A DNA stretch of 11,554 nt from Bacteroidota bacterium (GCA_023396415.1 JAEWWJ010000118.1:1-11554), one strand, 5' to 3'. Positions 1 through 7,124 are shown, numbered from the stretch's first letter. Program-made: numbers and translations. Notes: generated from the letters alone by a model not told the origin.

Positions 1-1314
1 TGCCAAAGTGGTGTGGTAATCACAGCATCGCACAATCCGAAAGAATACAACGGTTACAAAGCTTATTGGGATGATGGCGGACAATTGATTGCCCCGCATG
101 ACAAGAATGTGATTGCGGAAGTCGAAAAAATTGCAGGACCGGCCGATGTGCGGTTTGAGACCAATCCGGATTTGATCACCATGCTCGGCGATGATTTTGA
201 CACCATTTATGTGAATCAAATCAAGGCTTTGAGTCTTTCGCCCGAGCTTATCCAACGGCAGAAAAACCTTAAAATTGTTTTTACACCCATCCATGGCTCC
301 ACCGTTAAATTGGTGCCAATGGCGCTCAAAGCTGTTGGATTTGAATCGGTTACCATGGTTGAAGAACAAGCTGTAGTGGATGGAAATTTTCCCACCGTTC
401 ATTCGCCCAATCCAGAAGAACCGGCTGCTTTGAGTATGGCCATTCAGAAAGCCAACGCCATCAATGCCGATTTGGTGATGGCCACCGATCCCGATGGCGA
501 CCGTGTGGGTATTGCCGTGAAAAATGATCAAGGTGAGTTTATCCTTCTCAATGGAAATCAGGCTGCTACTTTGTTAATTTATTACCTGCTCAGTCAGTGG
601 AAAAATAATGGTAAACTAACCGGAAATGAATATATTGTAAAAACTATCGTAACTTCCGAGTTGTTGGTTGACATGGCCAATAAGTTTGGTGTGGAACATT
701 TTGATGTGCTTACGGGCTTCAAATACATCGCCGATATCATTAAAAAACTGGAAGGCAAAAAAACATTTATCGGTGGAGGTGAAGAAAGCTACGGCTACCT
801 TGTGGGTGATTTTGTTCGCGATAAAGATGCCGTCATCTCCTGTGTGATGCTGGCTGAAACAGCGGCCTGGGCAGCCGACAATGGCAAAAGTATGTATCAG
901 TTGCTCAAGGATATTTATGTGGAATTTGGCTTCTACAAAGAAAAATTATTGTCCATCACTAAAAAGGGAATGGCTGGAGCGCAAGAAATCAAAGCTTTGA
1001 TGGAACGTTTTAGAAACCATCCTCCAACCGAAATTGCCGGTTCACCTTTAATTATGGTGAAAGATTATGAAGGCGGAAAAGCTCGTAACTTACTTACCGC
1101 GAAAGAAACCGAAATGGGACTTCCCAAGTCGGATGTTTTGCAGTTTTTTACTGCCAATGGAAATAAAATCAGCATCAGGCCTTCGGGAACCGAGCCCAAA
1201 GTGAAATTCTATTTCGGAGTGAAAGCAACCCTTCTAAAGATTGAAGATTTCGACAAAGTAGATGCCGAGCTGGAACAGATGATTGGCCTCATAATGAAAT
1301 CATTGGAGGTGTAA
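1..1314 (+). CDS. Phosphoglucomutase/phosphomannomutase family protein, 5'-truncated by window edge
   Basis: An alpha-D-phosphohexomutase that interconverts hexose 1- and 6-phosphates through a phosphoserine and a magnesium ion in the cytoplasm. The frame is open from base 1, so the GTG at 13 is an internal Val codon, not a start. Of 437 visible residues, the signatures occur in family order: phosphoserine loop TASHNP (Ser10 of the visible part), metal loop DPDGDR (about 163-168), sugar-recognition loop GGGEESYGY (about 248-256) and phosphate-binding loop RPSGTEP (about 393-399). The GEESYGY form is that of the PGM2/PgcA-like branch, whose members are about 550-600 residues long, so roughly 130 residues lie upstream of the window. 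The gene ends in TAA and is followed closely by a strong terminator. Preference for glucose or mannose phosphate cannot be settled from motifs alone. Confidence 0.95.
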   Translation, partial: CQSGVVITASHNPKEYNGYKAYWDDGGQLIAPHDKNVIAEVEKIAGPADVRFETNPDLITMLGDDFDTIYVNQIKALSLSPELIQRQKNLKIVFTPIHGSTVKLVPMALKAVGFESVTMVEEQAVVDGNFPTVHSPNPEEPAALSMAIQKANAINADLVMATDPDGDRVGIAVKNDQGEFILLNGNQAATLLIYYLLSQWKNNGKLTGNEYIVKTIVTSELLVDMANKFGVEHFDVLTGFKYIADIIKKLEGKKTFIGGGEESYGYLVGDFVRDKDAVISCVMLAETAAWAADNGKSMYQLLKDIYVEFGFYKEKLLSITKKGMAGAQEIKALMERFRNHPPTEIAGSPLIMVKDYEGGKARNLLTAKETEMGLPKSDVLQFFTANGNKISIRPSGTEPKVKFYFGVKATLLKIEDFDKVDAELEQMIGLIMKSLEV

Positions 1315-1330
1315 CTTAACTTCAAAACGC

Positions 1331-1368
1331 AAAAAAAGATGCAGATCAAGTCTGCATCTTTTTTTTTG
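1331..1368 (+). terminator. Rho-independent terminator after the phosphohexomutase gene
   Basis: A perfect stem with arms at 1331-1345 and 1351-1365 (core AAGATGCAGA / TCTGCATCTT), a 5-base loop TCAAG, and a T run to 1368. It begins 17 bases after the TAA. The A-run before the stem pairs with the T-run, so it may also work on the minus strand, though no minus gene ends here. Confidence 0.93.
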
Positions 1369-1410
1369 TTGTTGTTTGCGAAACAGTTATTCTACCAAGT
1401 TGCACTTTAA

Positions 1411-1432
1411 AGCACGAAGGGCGCAAAGGGAC
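1411..1432. repeat. Degenerate short intergenic motif, GCGCAAAG type
   Basis: Reads AGCACGAAGG followed by GCGCAAAGGGAC, that is, two imperfect copies of a CRCRAAGGG unit in tandem. A related string GCGCAAAGATCCACTAAG lies at 10458-10475. Short strings of this kind recur between genes in many environmental genomes; that this one is a genome-wide repeat is inference. Confidence 0.3.
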
Positions 1433-1518
1433 AAATAAGATGGCGTACATCGTTTCACACCGGAGAAATTTTTAGCAGACAAATCAGTTCACTCTTTCAT
1501 AAAAATGGTTTTTCAAAA

Positions 1519-1550
1519 TTTGACTTAGTGATGAAACTGATGTACATTTG
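1519..1550 (+). promoter_or_regulatory. Bacteroidota -33/-7 promoter of the lipoprotein gene
   Basis: TTTG at 1519-1522, a 20-base spacer, then TACATTTG at 1543-1550, which fits the TAnnTTTG -7 consensus of the Bacteroidota primary sigma factor at every fixed position. Transcription should start near 1556, giving a leader of about 20 bases before the ATG at 1577. This is the clearest promoter in the window. Confidence 0.85.
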
Positions 1551-1576
1551 CGCTACAACAACCAACAACCATTACA

Positions 1577-1957
1577 ATGAAAAACATATTCATTTTGCTG
1601 CTTTTATTGGCAGTTGCTTTCGTGGGCTGCAAGGATGACAACACCAACGACATCAACGGAACCTATCAACGGGCTTATCGCTTTCAAGATCAAGAATATC
1701 AAGTGCGGCTTATCCTGACCACCGATGGCCAACTCCAATGGCAACCTTTAGACAGTATTCCCGGTCATCAAAGCTCAACAGTGAAGTATGTTTTGCTATC
1801 GGGGAAACAATTTAGAATTTATAGTGACTCTTCCTGCAACTCCGAGGCTGTTTATGATTACATCATCAGCGATGCAAAACTGAATTTGTCCTCAGCCAAC
1901 GATTCGTGTCAAGATCGTAAAACAGCTTTGTCCGGCGATTGGCCTAAGGTGAAATAA
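1577..1957 (+). CDS. Small putative lipoprotein of unknown function
   Basis: A 126-residue protein that I do not recognise beyond its export signal. Residues 1-17 form a signal peptide (MKN, a Leu-rich core, then AFVG) and Cys18 is the likely lipidation site. The mature protein begins CKDDN: a Lys followed by two acidic residues beside the Cys resembles the lipoprotein export signal that sends lipoproteins to the outer face of the outer membrane in Bacteroidota. The remaining ~108 residues read as a small soluble beta-rich domain, with NGTYQR and repeated short hydrophobic strands and two further Cys residues (SSCNS, DSCQD) that could form a disulfide. It is a single-gene unit with its own strong promoter, convergent with the acetyltransferase gene. 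AAC-rich sequence rather than a Shine-Dalgarno site precedes the ATG, as is usual in this phylum. Confidence 0.8.
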   Translation: MKNIFILLLLLAVAFVGCKDDNTNDINGTYQRAYRFQDQEYQVRLILTTDGQLQWQPLDSIPGHQSSTVKYVLLSGKQFRIYSDSSCNSEAVYDYIISDAKLNLSSANDSCQDRKTALSGDWPKVK

Positions 1958-2031
1958 AATTAAAATCGTTTCTTTTCAGACTTTTTTCGAATAATTATTT
2001 TTATAAGTAGCTATTAGTAAGAAAGATATGT

Positions 2032-2898
2032 TTATCCCAACTCAAAAGTGGTGATGCCAAAAATCTTGTTCGTGTCCACTTTGGGCTGCTTTCCGTAACA
2101 CATCCGAGCACATTCAAAAACGGGTTTAGCCGCGTAGGTTGAGGTAAGTTGAATCGCTTGTAGGTTGGTAAGTGGAATATCCAGAAAAACCTCTTTGCCC
2201 AAGGCATTGGAAAGGCAAGCGCGATAAAGGGCCTCGGCAACTTGGTAATTGTCGGCAAACAAAGGGCCAATTTTATAACCGACTGTAGCTTTTCGGAGAA
2301 CGACAAAACCTTTCAAAGTTCCGTTTTCTACATATTTAAAGGCTTTGGTTTGTGGCAGCTCAAGCCAGGGTTTTAAAAAACTTGGTCGCCGAAAACCGAA
2401 ACAAAGTGAATCATATACACTAATATCAAAGTAATCATTTGACTGTATTGGTGTTACAAAAATGTCTTCTGAAAAATGCTCACCTAACCTCACAAATCTT
2501 TTGTCAATAAATGCCGACTCGAATCCTCCGGCACGGTAAAACGGCTGCATAGCCACCACACCATCCATCCCGATTGATGCCTCAGGCTCTAAGCGGGAAA
2601 GTAAAAGGTTGCGACGTTCAAACCAAAGTTGACGGCCAAATCCCTTGCCACGGAAATTGGGCTTGACAATAAACAATCCCATAAAACCAAATTCGCCATT
2701 GTATGAAACGATTGATCCCCCTGCAATCATTTCATCTCCAATGAAATATCCATAATGCCCGTCTGGATCGGTGGCATAAAAAACATGGGCATCGTAAGGT
2801 CCCGGATTCCAACCTTCTGCTTTGGCCCAATCCACGAGGGTGATCAATTGCTGTTGATCGAGTTTTTGGAGTTTGGGGTTATTCATTTTTCTCTCCAT
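2032..2898 (-). CDS. GNAT N-acetyltransferase with C-terminal second acetyltransferase domain (YitH/HolE-like)
   Basis: A cytoplasmic acetyl-CoA-dependent N-acetyltransferase of 288 residues. The N-terminal GNAT domain (about 8-140) shows strand beta4 (FGFMGLFIVKPNFRG) and motif A RGKGFGRQL, the pyrophosphate-binding loop, then FYRAGGF. The second half (about 150-288), with IGPLFADN and the ending KIFGITTFELG, matches what I know of the Acetyltransf_18 type that follows GNAT in YitH/HolE-like proteins. The acceptor is unknown. Translation may start at the ATG at 2898 or at the in-frame ATG at 2886; the second has GGAGAG 4 bases upstream and the first is preceded only by AAC repeats. It lies 29 bases downstream of the full DUF456 frame on the same strand, so the two are probably co-transcribed. 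Confidence 0.85.
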   Translation of the reverse strand: MERKMNNPKLQKLDQQQLITLVDWAKAEGWNPGPYDAHVFYATDPDGHYGYFIGDEMIAGGSIVSYNGEFGFMGLFIVKPNFRGKGFGRQLWFERRNLLLSRLEPEASIGMDGVVAMQPFYRAGGFESAFIDKRFVRLGEHFSEDIFVTPIQSNDYFDISVYDSLCFGFRRPSFLKPWLELPQTKAFKYVENGTLKGFVVLRKATVGYKIGPLFADNYQVAEALYRACLSNALGKEVFLDIPLTNLQAIQLTSTYAAKPVFECARMCYGKQPKVDTNKIFGITTFELG

Positions 2899-2927
2899 TG
2901 TTGTTGATTTGTTGTTGTATTATAGAA

Positions 2928-3011
2928 TTAAGCCATCCAAACCTTGAATAAAGCTACGATCACATAACCGAAGATCACAAGAGCATAAATCAGTTTTGCT
3001 AAAGTCCCGGC
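2928..3011 (-). pseudogene. Detached last helix of the DUF456 protein, beyond the amber codon
   Basis: In frame with the DUF456 gene, codons after the TAG read AGTLAKLIYALVIFGYVIVA and then LFKVWMA before TAA at 2928-2930. This is a hydrophobic helix with a basic end, and it completes the family pattern GSFLGF-x-AGT-x-x-K. Changing TAG to TTG (Leu) would restore a 173-residue protein of normal length. A new ATG start is absent, so it is not translated alone; it is expressed only if the amber codon is read through. Confidence 0.75.
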
Positions 3012-3449
3012 CTAAAAACCAAGAAAGGAACCCAAGGCTGATCGCCAGGCTTTTTCGTCGCTGATGCCTGCAATTTTTTCTCCAAGATAGGCACCAACAA
3101 AGGGTCCGAGAATGATTCCGAGCAATCCGAATGGCCCAATGACAATGCCGGCCAGAGGCAAAGCAACAACAGCAACAACCAGCCCGATGGTGCTTCCTCT
3201 GATGCCCGCCTTCGTGCCTCCCAAAAGTTTGGTACCGTAAATAGGAATGTAATAGTCAAGCACGGTGATGAAAATTGCAATCAAGGCCGCGGTGAAGTAG
3301 AAATGAGTTGAAAAGACCAGCCAGCTGGTGGCAGCTGATGTAACCAGTCCCAAAAAACTCAAAGGAGGCCCGGGAATGCCAGGAAAAACACTGCCTATAA
3401 TACCTCCGAAAAGTAAAATGAAGCCTATCACAATAAAAAAAACGTCCAT
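3012..3449 (-). CDS. DUF456 family membrane protein, shortened by an in-frame amber codon
   Basis: A small integral membrane protein of 145 residues up to a TAG at 3012-3014. It is built of hydrophobic segments with glycine-rich turns: FFIVIGFILLFGGIIGSVFPG, then PGPPLSFLGL, ALIAIFITVLDYYIP, a glycine-rich stretch GTKLLGGTKAGIRGSTIG, and LLGIILGPFVGAYLGE. The PGIPGPPL turn and the GxKxxGGTKAGxxGSxxG stretch are typical of DUF456. Function is unknown. Family members normally continue after GSFLGF into one more membrane helix; here the frame meets TAG exactly there and then continues open to TAA at 2928. It is the first gene of a minus-strand pair with the acetyltransferase and diverges from the dehydrogenase gene across 61 bases. 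No convincing promoter match was found in that gap. Confidence 0.85.
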   Translation of the reverse strand: MDVFFIVIGFILLFGGIIGSVFPGIPGPPLSFLGLVTSAATSWLVFSTHFYFTAALIAIFITVLDYYIPIYGTKLLGGTKAGIRGSTIGLVVAVVALPLAGIVIGPFGLLGIILGPFVGAYLGEKIAGISDEKAWRSALGSFLGF

Positions 3450-3510
3450 TATTTTGCGTTTTAAAACACGAATATAAAAAAACTATCGTTTAAAGGTTGT
3501 TTCAATTGAA

Positions 3511-4260
3511 ATGAAACCTATGTTTATGCAAGACAAAATCATTATCGTAACCGGAGCTTCGAGTGGAATAGGAGAGGCCACAGCATTGCTATTAGCAGAA
3601 CACCAAGTGCATTTGGTGCTCATGGCAAGGCGTGAAGATCGCTTGAACCAATTGGCCGAAAAAGTGCGCAGCCTGGGATCAACAGCAATGGTTGTTGCGG
3701 TGGATATTGCCGACAGAGCGGCTGTTGCAAAGGCGTTTGAATTGGTTGTAAACAACTTTCAACGCATTGATGTTTTGATCAATAATGCAGGATTGATGCC
3801 TATTTCATTTCTTGATAAACTCAAAATTGATGAATGGGACCGGATGATAGACGTGAATCTGAAAGGTTTGTTGTACTGTGTGGCTGGCGTATTACCTACC
3901 ATGAAGGCGCAACAATCCGGACATGTCATCAATGTTTCATCAGTTGTCGGTCGCCGTGTTGCACCTGGATTTGCGGTTTATAATGCTACAAAATTTGCCG
4001 TTTCGGCCCTTTCTGAAGCCATGCGCAAGGAGCTGACTCCTACTTCCAATATCCGTGTCACAGTGATTGAGCCGGGTGCCGTGGCAACCGAATTGACGTT
4101 GTCTATTACCGATGAAGACATCCTCAAAGCTTTTGGTCAACCTTCGGGATTGAAGCCAATTCAACCCGATGCCATCGCTCGTGCCATTGAATATGCTATA
4201 TTGCAGCCCGAAAATGTAAATATTAGTGGAATGGTAGTAATGCCATCCACCGAAAGGTGA
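3511..4260 (+). CDS. SDR family NAD(P)-dependent oxidoreductase
   Basis: A classical short-chain dehydrogenase/reductase of 249 residues, cytoplasmic. The Rossmann signature TGASSGIG is at 14-21, NNAG at 91-94, the active-site Asn in DVNLKG at 116, Ser144 in NVSSVVG, and the catalytic pair Tyr157/Lys161 in YNATK. The EPGAV loop is at 187-191. Arg residues after the second strand (MARREDR, 38-44) favour NADPH over NADH. The sequence is closest in style to YdfG-like 3-hydroxy acid or serine dehydrogenases, but the substrate cannot be assigned. Three Met codons lie at the start (3511, 3520, 3526); starts at 3520 or 3526 would give the N-terminus length more usual for the family. Single gene, closed by its own terminator. 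Confidence 0.93.
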   Translation: MKPMFMQDKIIIVTGASSGIGEATALLLAEHQVHLVLMARREDRLNQLAEKVRSLGSTAMVVAVDIADRAAVAKAFELVVNNFQRIDVLINNAGLMPISFLDKLKIDEWDRMIDVNLKGLLYCVAGVLPTMKAQQSGHVINVSSVVGRRVAPGFAVYNATKFAVSALSEAMRKELTPTSNIRVTVIEPGAVATELTLSITDEDILKAFGQPSGLKPIQPDAIARAIEYAILQPENVNISGMVVMPSTER

Positions 4261-4293
4261 GAAACCCTCAAGGGGGGATATTTTCACATGTTG

Positions 4294-4327
4294 GACGTGG
4301 GTCTCTTCGGAGATTCCACGTCTTTTT
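4294..4327 (+). terminator. Rho-independent terminator with UUCG loop, after the dehydrogenase gene
   Basis: Outer stem GACGTGG (4294-4300) with CCACGTC (4316-4322), an internal asymmetric bulge, inner stem TCTC/GAGA (4302-4305, 4310-4313) capped by TTCG, followed by TTTTT (4323-4327). The C(UUCG)G tetraloop is exceptionally stable. It lies 33 bases after the TGA. Confidence 0.92.
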
Positions 4328-4410
4328 CGTTCGTGTAATCATTCTTATTTTACAGATTGTATTGAATTTATATTTTTGAGCTCCGTTTTTATTTAATTTT
4401 AAAGTGTTGA

Positions 4411-4426
4411 TACAATGTAGATTGTA
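4411..4426. promoter_or_regulatory. Upstream dyad O1, putative BlaI-family operator
   Basis: TACAATGTAGATTGTA is a perfect 6-4-6 inverted repeat. Its outer TACA/TGTA half-sites are those bound by BlaI and MecI. It is the same length as the two dyads downstream but differs from them in the half-site (TACAAT rather than TACGAA). Its start lies 32 bases before that of the next dyad, about three helical turns. Confidence 0.55.
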
Positions 4427-4442
4427 ATTGATTACGTTTTAT

Positions 4443-4458
4443 TACGAAACTTTTCGTA
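4443..4458. promoter_or_regulatory. Dyad O2, putative BlaI-family operator upstream of the -33 element
   Basis: TACGAAACTTTTCGTA is a perfect 7-2-7 inverted repeat ending 8 bases before the -33 element of the repressor promoter. Its half-site TACGAA is shared with the dyad at 4499-4514. Confidence 0.7.
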
Positions 4459-4465
4459 GAAAAAA

Positions 4466-4497
4466 CTTGACAATACAATATTCATGATTTACTTTTG
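4466..4497 (+). promoter_or_regulatory. Promoter of the repressor/metalloprotease operon
   Basis: CTTG at 4466-4469, a 20-base spacer and TACTTTTG at 4490-4497, matching TAnnTTTG at all fixed positions; the -33 matches TTTG at three of four. The predicted start, near 4503, falls inside the dyad at 4499-4514, so repressor binding there would block initiation. TTGACA also occurs at 4467-4472, 17 bases before the -7 element. Confidence 0.75.
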
Positions 4498-4498
4498 C

Positions 4499-4514
4499 TA
4501 CGAAATTATTCGTA
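4499..4514. promoter_or_regulatory. Dyad O3, putative BlaI-family operator over the transcription start
   Basis: TACGAAATTATTCGTA is a perfect 6-4-6 inverted repeat placed between the -7 element and the ATG at 4519. Position and similarity to O2 make it the most likely repression site. Confidence 0.75.
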
Positions 4515-4518
4515 TATC

Positions 4519-4902
4519 ATGGAAACACCCTTAAAGCCCACCGATGCTGAATTGGAAATCCTTCAAGTCATTTGGAATGAAGGCCCCTCAACCGTTCGAG
4601 CTATCAACTCGATTTTAAACGAACGAAAAACAGTTGGCTATACAACGACCTTGAAATTGTTACAAATTATGGCACAAAAAGGCATTGTTCGGGCCGATAA
4701 AACTGACCGAAGCCATGTTTATATTGCCTTGCTTCGAGAAGAAGAAACACAACACCACTTGGTTGATCAACTGTTGAATGCCGCTTTTGGTGGCTCGGCA
4801 AAGAAATTGGTGATGCAGGCCTTGGGCAACGGAAAAACCAGTTTGAAAGAATTGGAAGAAATTAAAAGTTTGATTCAAAAATTGGAAGGGAACCAACAAT
4901 GA
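4519..4902 (+). CDS. BlaI/MecI/CopY family transcriptional repressor
   Basis: A 127-residue DNA-binding repressor. The winged-helix domain spans about 5-75, with LKPTDAELEILQVIW, then the recognition-helix region TTTLKLLQIMAQKGIV and the wing DRSHVYIA, all typical of the family. The C-terminal dimerisation part (about 78-127) contains FGGSAKKLVMQAL. Related repressors form dimers and leave DNA after cleavage by, or signalling from, a membrane metalloprotease. I start at the ATG at 4519, not at the in-frame TTG at 4495, because the TTG lies inside the -7 promoter element and the protein from 4519 begins as family members do (METPLKPTDAELEIL). The TGA overlaps the next start (ATGA), so the two are translationally coupled. 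Three dyads upstream suggest autorepression. Confidence 0.93.
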   Translation: METPLKPTDAELEILQVIWNEGPSTVRAINSILNERKTVGYTTTLKLLQIMAQKGIVRADKTDRSHVYIALLREEETQHHLVDQLLNAAFGGSAKKLVMQALGNGKTSLKELEEIKSLIQKLEGNQQ

Positions 4903-7064
4903 GCGCGTTCGGATGGGTTATCACCGATGCCATGCTTCAAACGGCGGGCATTGCCCTTTTACATTCCCTTTGGCAGTCGGGGCTTGTAGCATTGGTAACT
5001 TTGTTGCTGCTAAAAATGATGCAAAAAGCAACCGCCCAAAGTAGGTATCTTATTGCTGCTGTAGCATTATTGGCAAACCTCATGCTTCCGGTGGTTACTT
5101 TTATCAAATTGTATCAGCCGGCTACACCTTCGCAACCCATCATTGAAACATCGGAAAGTGTTGTATCAGTGGTATATACCCTTGCCGACACACAATTTCA
5201 TTTCGAAAGTTGGCTGGAACGCGCAGAATATTTTATGCTTCAATTGGCACCAATGTTCTTTTGGTTTTGGATTGCAGGCATGATTTTTATGGCTTTGCGT
5301 ATGAGCGGAGGCTATTTTTTGGCTTACCGTTACCGCCGGGTTGGAGTCATTGGCGTGAGTTACGAATGGGAAATACGCTTGAAACAAATCAGTGATGGAC
5401 TTCATATAAAAACAAAGGTGGTGTTGTTGGAATCGGTCAAAATTACGGTTCCTATGGTGGTCGGCATCTTAAAACCTTGCATTATTTTACCTATCGGAAC
5501 CTTATCGCGACTGCCATTCGACCAAGTTGAAATGATTTTGGCGCATGAGTTGGCTCACATCAAAAGGGCTGATTTTATGGTCAATATTTTCCAGTCGCTG
5601 ATCGAAACGATACTGTTTTTCAACCCATTTGTATGGTGGATTTCATCGGTGATTCGCACCGAGCGTGAAAATATTTGCGATGATATGGCCCTGCTGACTT
5701 CGGGTAAAAATCTTTCGTTGGCCAAAGCACTTGCCAACCTTGCAGCCGCCGTCCGGCCCGAAGCTGCTTCACAAGCATTAATCACTTTTAATCAAATAAA
5801 TACCATGAAGAGAATCGAACGACTCATTAGAAAACCAAAGCTCAAACCCTCTACCCACGAGCGGATTGGCGTAGTAATTTTTTCAGGACTTTTTGTATTG
5901 CTGATTTCTACCTCAGGAATACTTACCGGATCGAATAGCAATGATGAAACTTATAAAGATGTAGATCAGGAGGTTATACAAGAAATCTCTAACTTAGAAG
6001 CCGAAAATAGTTTGAAGCTATTTTCAACAGACACCATCACCAGAAAAATTCAATCCATTGAAGTTGAAAATAAAAATGGCAAAGTGGTTAAAGTCCTCAT
6101 CAACGGAAAAGATGTAAATTCAGATGATATTTTTAACAAGGATTTTGATTGGCAAACGGAGGAGGGAGGTGTTGAAGTCAAATTTGTAAAAGATTCCATC
6201 ACAGGTAATTATAAATTTTATACCTTTGAATCAACTGAGACAATGACGATTAGAAACGAGGGTGATTCCTATATTTTAAGTGTTGAAGGCAAGCGCACCA
6301 ATCCCAAAAAGAATAGTAAAACAAAAACGATTGTGGTAAACAGCGTGGTCAATGGCGACACTTTGTTGGGTCGAACATCAAAAAGTTTTTACCGCAACGA
6401 CACCATTTTCATTCAAAACGGGCAAATTACAGCACCCACATTTCCCCGAGTTGAAGGCTTTTTCTTTAGCGATGACACCAATAGTTTGGATCATTTGGAT
6501 GCTGATTATACTTTCGGCGAGAATTATTTCGATGAAAATGACATCAGGGAAATGAAAAGTAACATGCGTGAAATGATGGCCGAACAACGACAGCAAGAGG
6601 CTGAATTGCAGCTGCAGGCCAGTGAAATGTTAAAACAAGCCGCAGAATTGAGAAAGGATGCCCAAAAAGCTCTTGCCGAAAACGAGCAAGAAACAGCTGA
6701 ATTATACAGAGAGGCTGCTATGGAATTGGAAAATGAATCAAGAAATATCCGGCAAATGGCCCAAGAAATGAAAGCTCAAAATCGAGCGAGAATGATCGCG
6801 TCACCAGCACCACCTGCACACGTTGAGGGGTTTTATTTTGGAGCCGACAACCCAACCGATCATCAATACCACCTATTGTTGCGCCAGGAATTGGTAAATG
6901 AAGGGTTGATTGAACCCCGTTCAAACGTGATGTTGAGCAAGCGCCAACTGATTGTTGACAATGAAGTGGCCGATAAGAAAACCCATCGTCATGTATTGAA
7001 ACGTTTTGAGGAATTGTTGGGCAGAAAGGTAACCTCCGACGAGGCCATCACCTTGAAAAAGTAA
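4899..7064 (+). CDS. M56 (BlaR1-type) membrane metalloprotease with an unusual long coiled-coil sensor region
   Basis: A 721-residue inner-membrane zinc protease expected to sense an envelope signal and relieve repression by the BlaI-type partner it overlaps. Membrane segments: about 14-38, 49-71, 117-142 and 324-343. The M56 core lies between the third and fourth: zinc motif HELAH at 216-220, then the hydrophobic stretch 230-252, then RENICDD with Glu257 as probable third ligand. After residue 344 comes a region of about 378 residues, presumably periplasmic. It contains beta-rich sequence to about 540, a Glu/Gln/Ala/Met-rich coiled coil at about 550-635, and a C-terminal domain ending LIVDNEVADKKTHRHVLKRF. 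There is no penicillin-binding SxxK...SxN...KTG arrangement, so it is not a beta-lactam receptor of BlaR1 form. The ligand is unknown. A strong terminator follows. Confidence 0.92.
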   Translation: MSAFGWVITDAMLQTAGIALLHSLWQSGLVALVTLLLLKMMQKATAQSRYLIAAVALLANLMLPVVTFIKLYQPATPSQPIIETSESVVSVVYTLADTQFHFESWLERAEYFMLQLAPMFFWFWIAGMIFMALRMSGGYFLAYRYRRVGVIGVSYEWEIRLKQISDGLHIKTKVVLLESVKITVPMVVGILKPCIILPIGTLSRLPFDQVEMILAHELAHIKRADFMVNIFQSLIETILFFNPFVWWISSVIRTERENICDDMALLTSGKNLSLAKALANLAAAVRPEAASQALITFNQINTMKRIERLIRKPKLKPSTHERIGVVIFSGLFVLLISTSGILTGSNSNDETYKDVDQEVIQEISNLEAENSLKLFSTDTITRKIQSIEVENKNGKVVKVLINGKDVNSDDIFNKDFDWQTEEGGVEVKFVKDSITGNYKFYTFESTETMTIRNEGDSYILSVEGKRTNPKKNSKTKTIVVNSVVNGDTLLGRTSKSFYRNDTIFIQNGQITAPTFPRVEGFFFSDDTNSLDHLDADYTFGENYFDENDIREMKSNMREMMAEQRQQEAELQLQASEMLKQAAELRKDAQKALAENEQETAELYREAAMELENESRNIRQMAQEMKAQNRARMIASPAPPAHVEGFYFGADNPTDHQYHLLLRQELVNEGLIEPRSNVMLSKRQLIVDNEVADKKTHRHVLKRFEELLGRKVTSDEAITLKK

Positions 7065-7090
7065 TTAAATCATTCAAAATGAAGATTTTA

Positions 7091-7124
7091 AAAACCTGAC
7101 TCACAACCGAGTCAGGTTTTTTTT
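7091..7124 (+). terminator. Rho-independent terminator after the M56 gene
   Basis: Perfect stem with arms at 7091-7102 and 7109-7120 (core CCTGACTC / GAGTCAGG), 6-base loop ACAACC, and T run to 7124. It separates the BlaI/M56 operon from the sigma-factor operon. Confidence 0.93.

Noticed and set aside
13..15. GTG at 13 as the start of the phosphohexomutase
   Set aside because: The frame is open to base 1 and the phosphoserine loop follows at once, so the true start is outside the window.
1958..2031. Bidirectional terminator between the lipoprotein and acetyltransferase genes
   Set aside because: The gap is AT-rich but I found no stem with arms of useful length.
3940..4287. Minus-strand frame of 115 codons overlapping the dehydrogenase
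   Set aside because: It is antisense to a clearly real gene with intact SDR motifs, and its translation shows no recognisable domain.
4495..4518. TTG at 4495 as the start of the BlaI-type repressor
   Set aside because: It lies inside the TACTTTTG -7 element and upstream of the predicted transcription start; the ATG at 4519 gives the normal family N-terminus.
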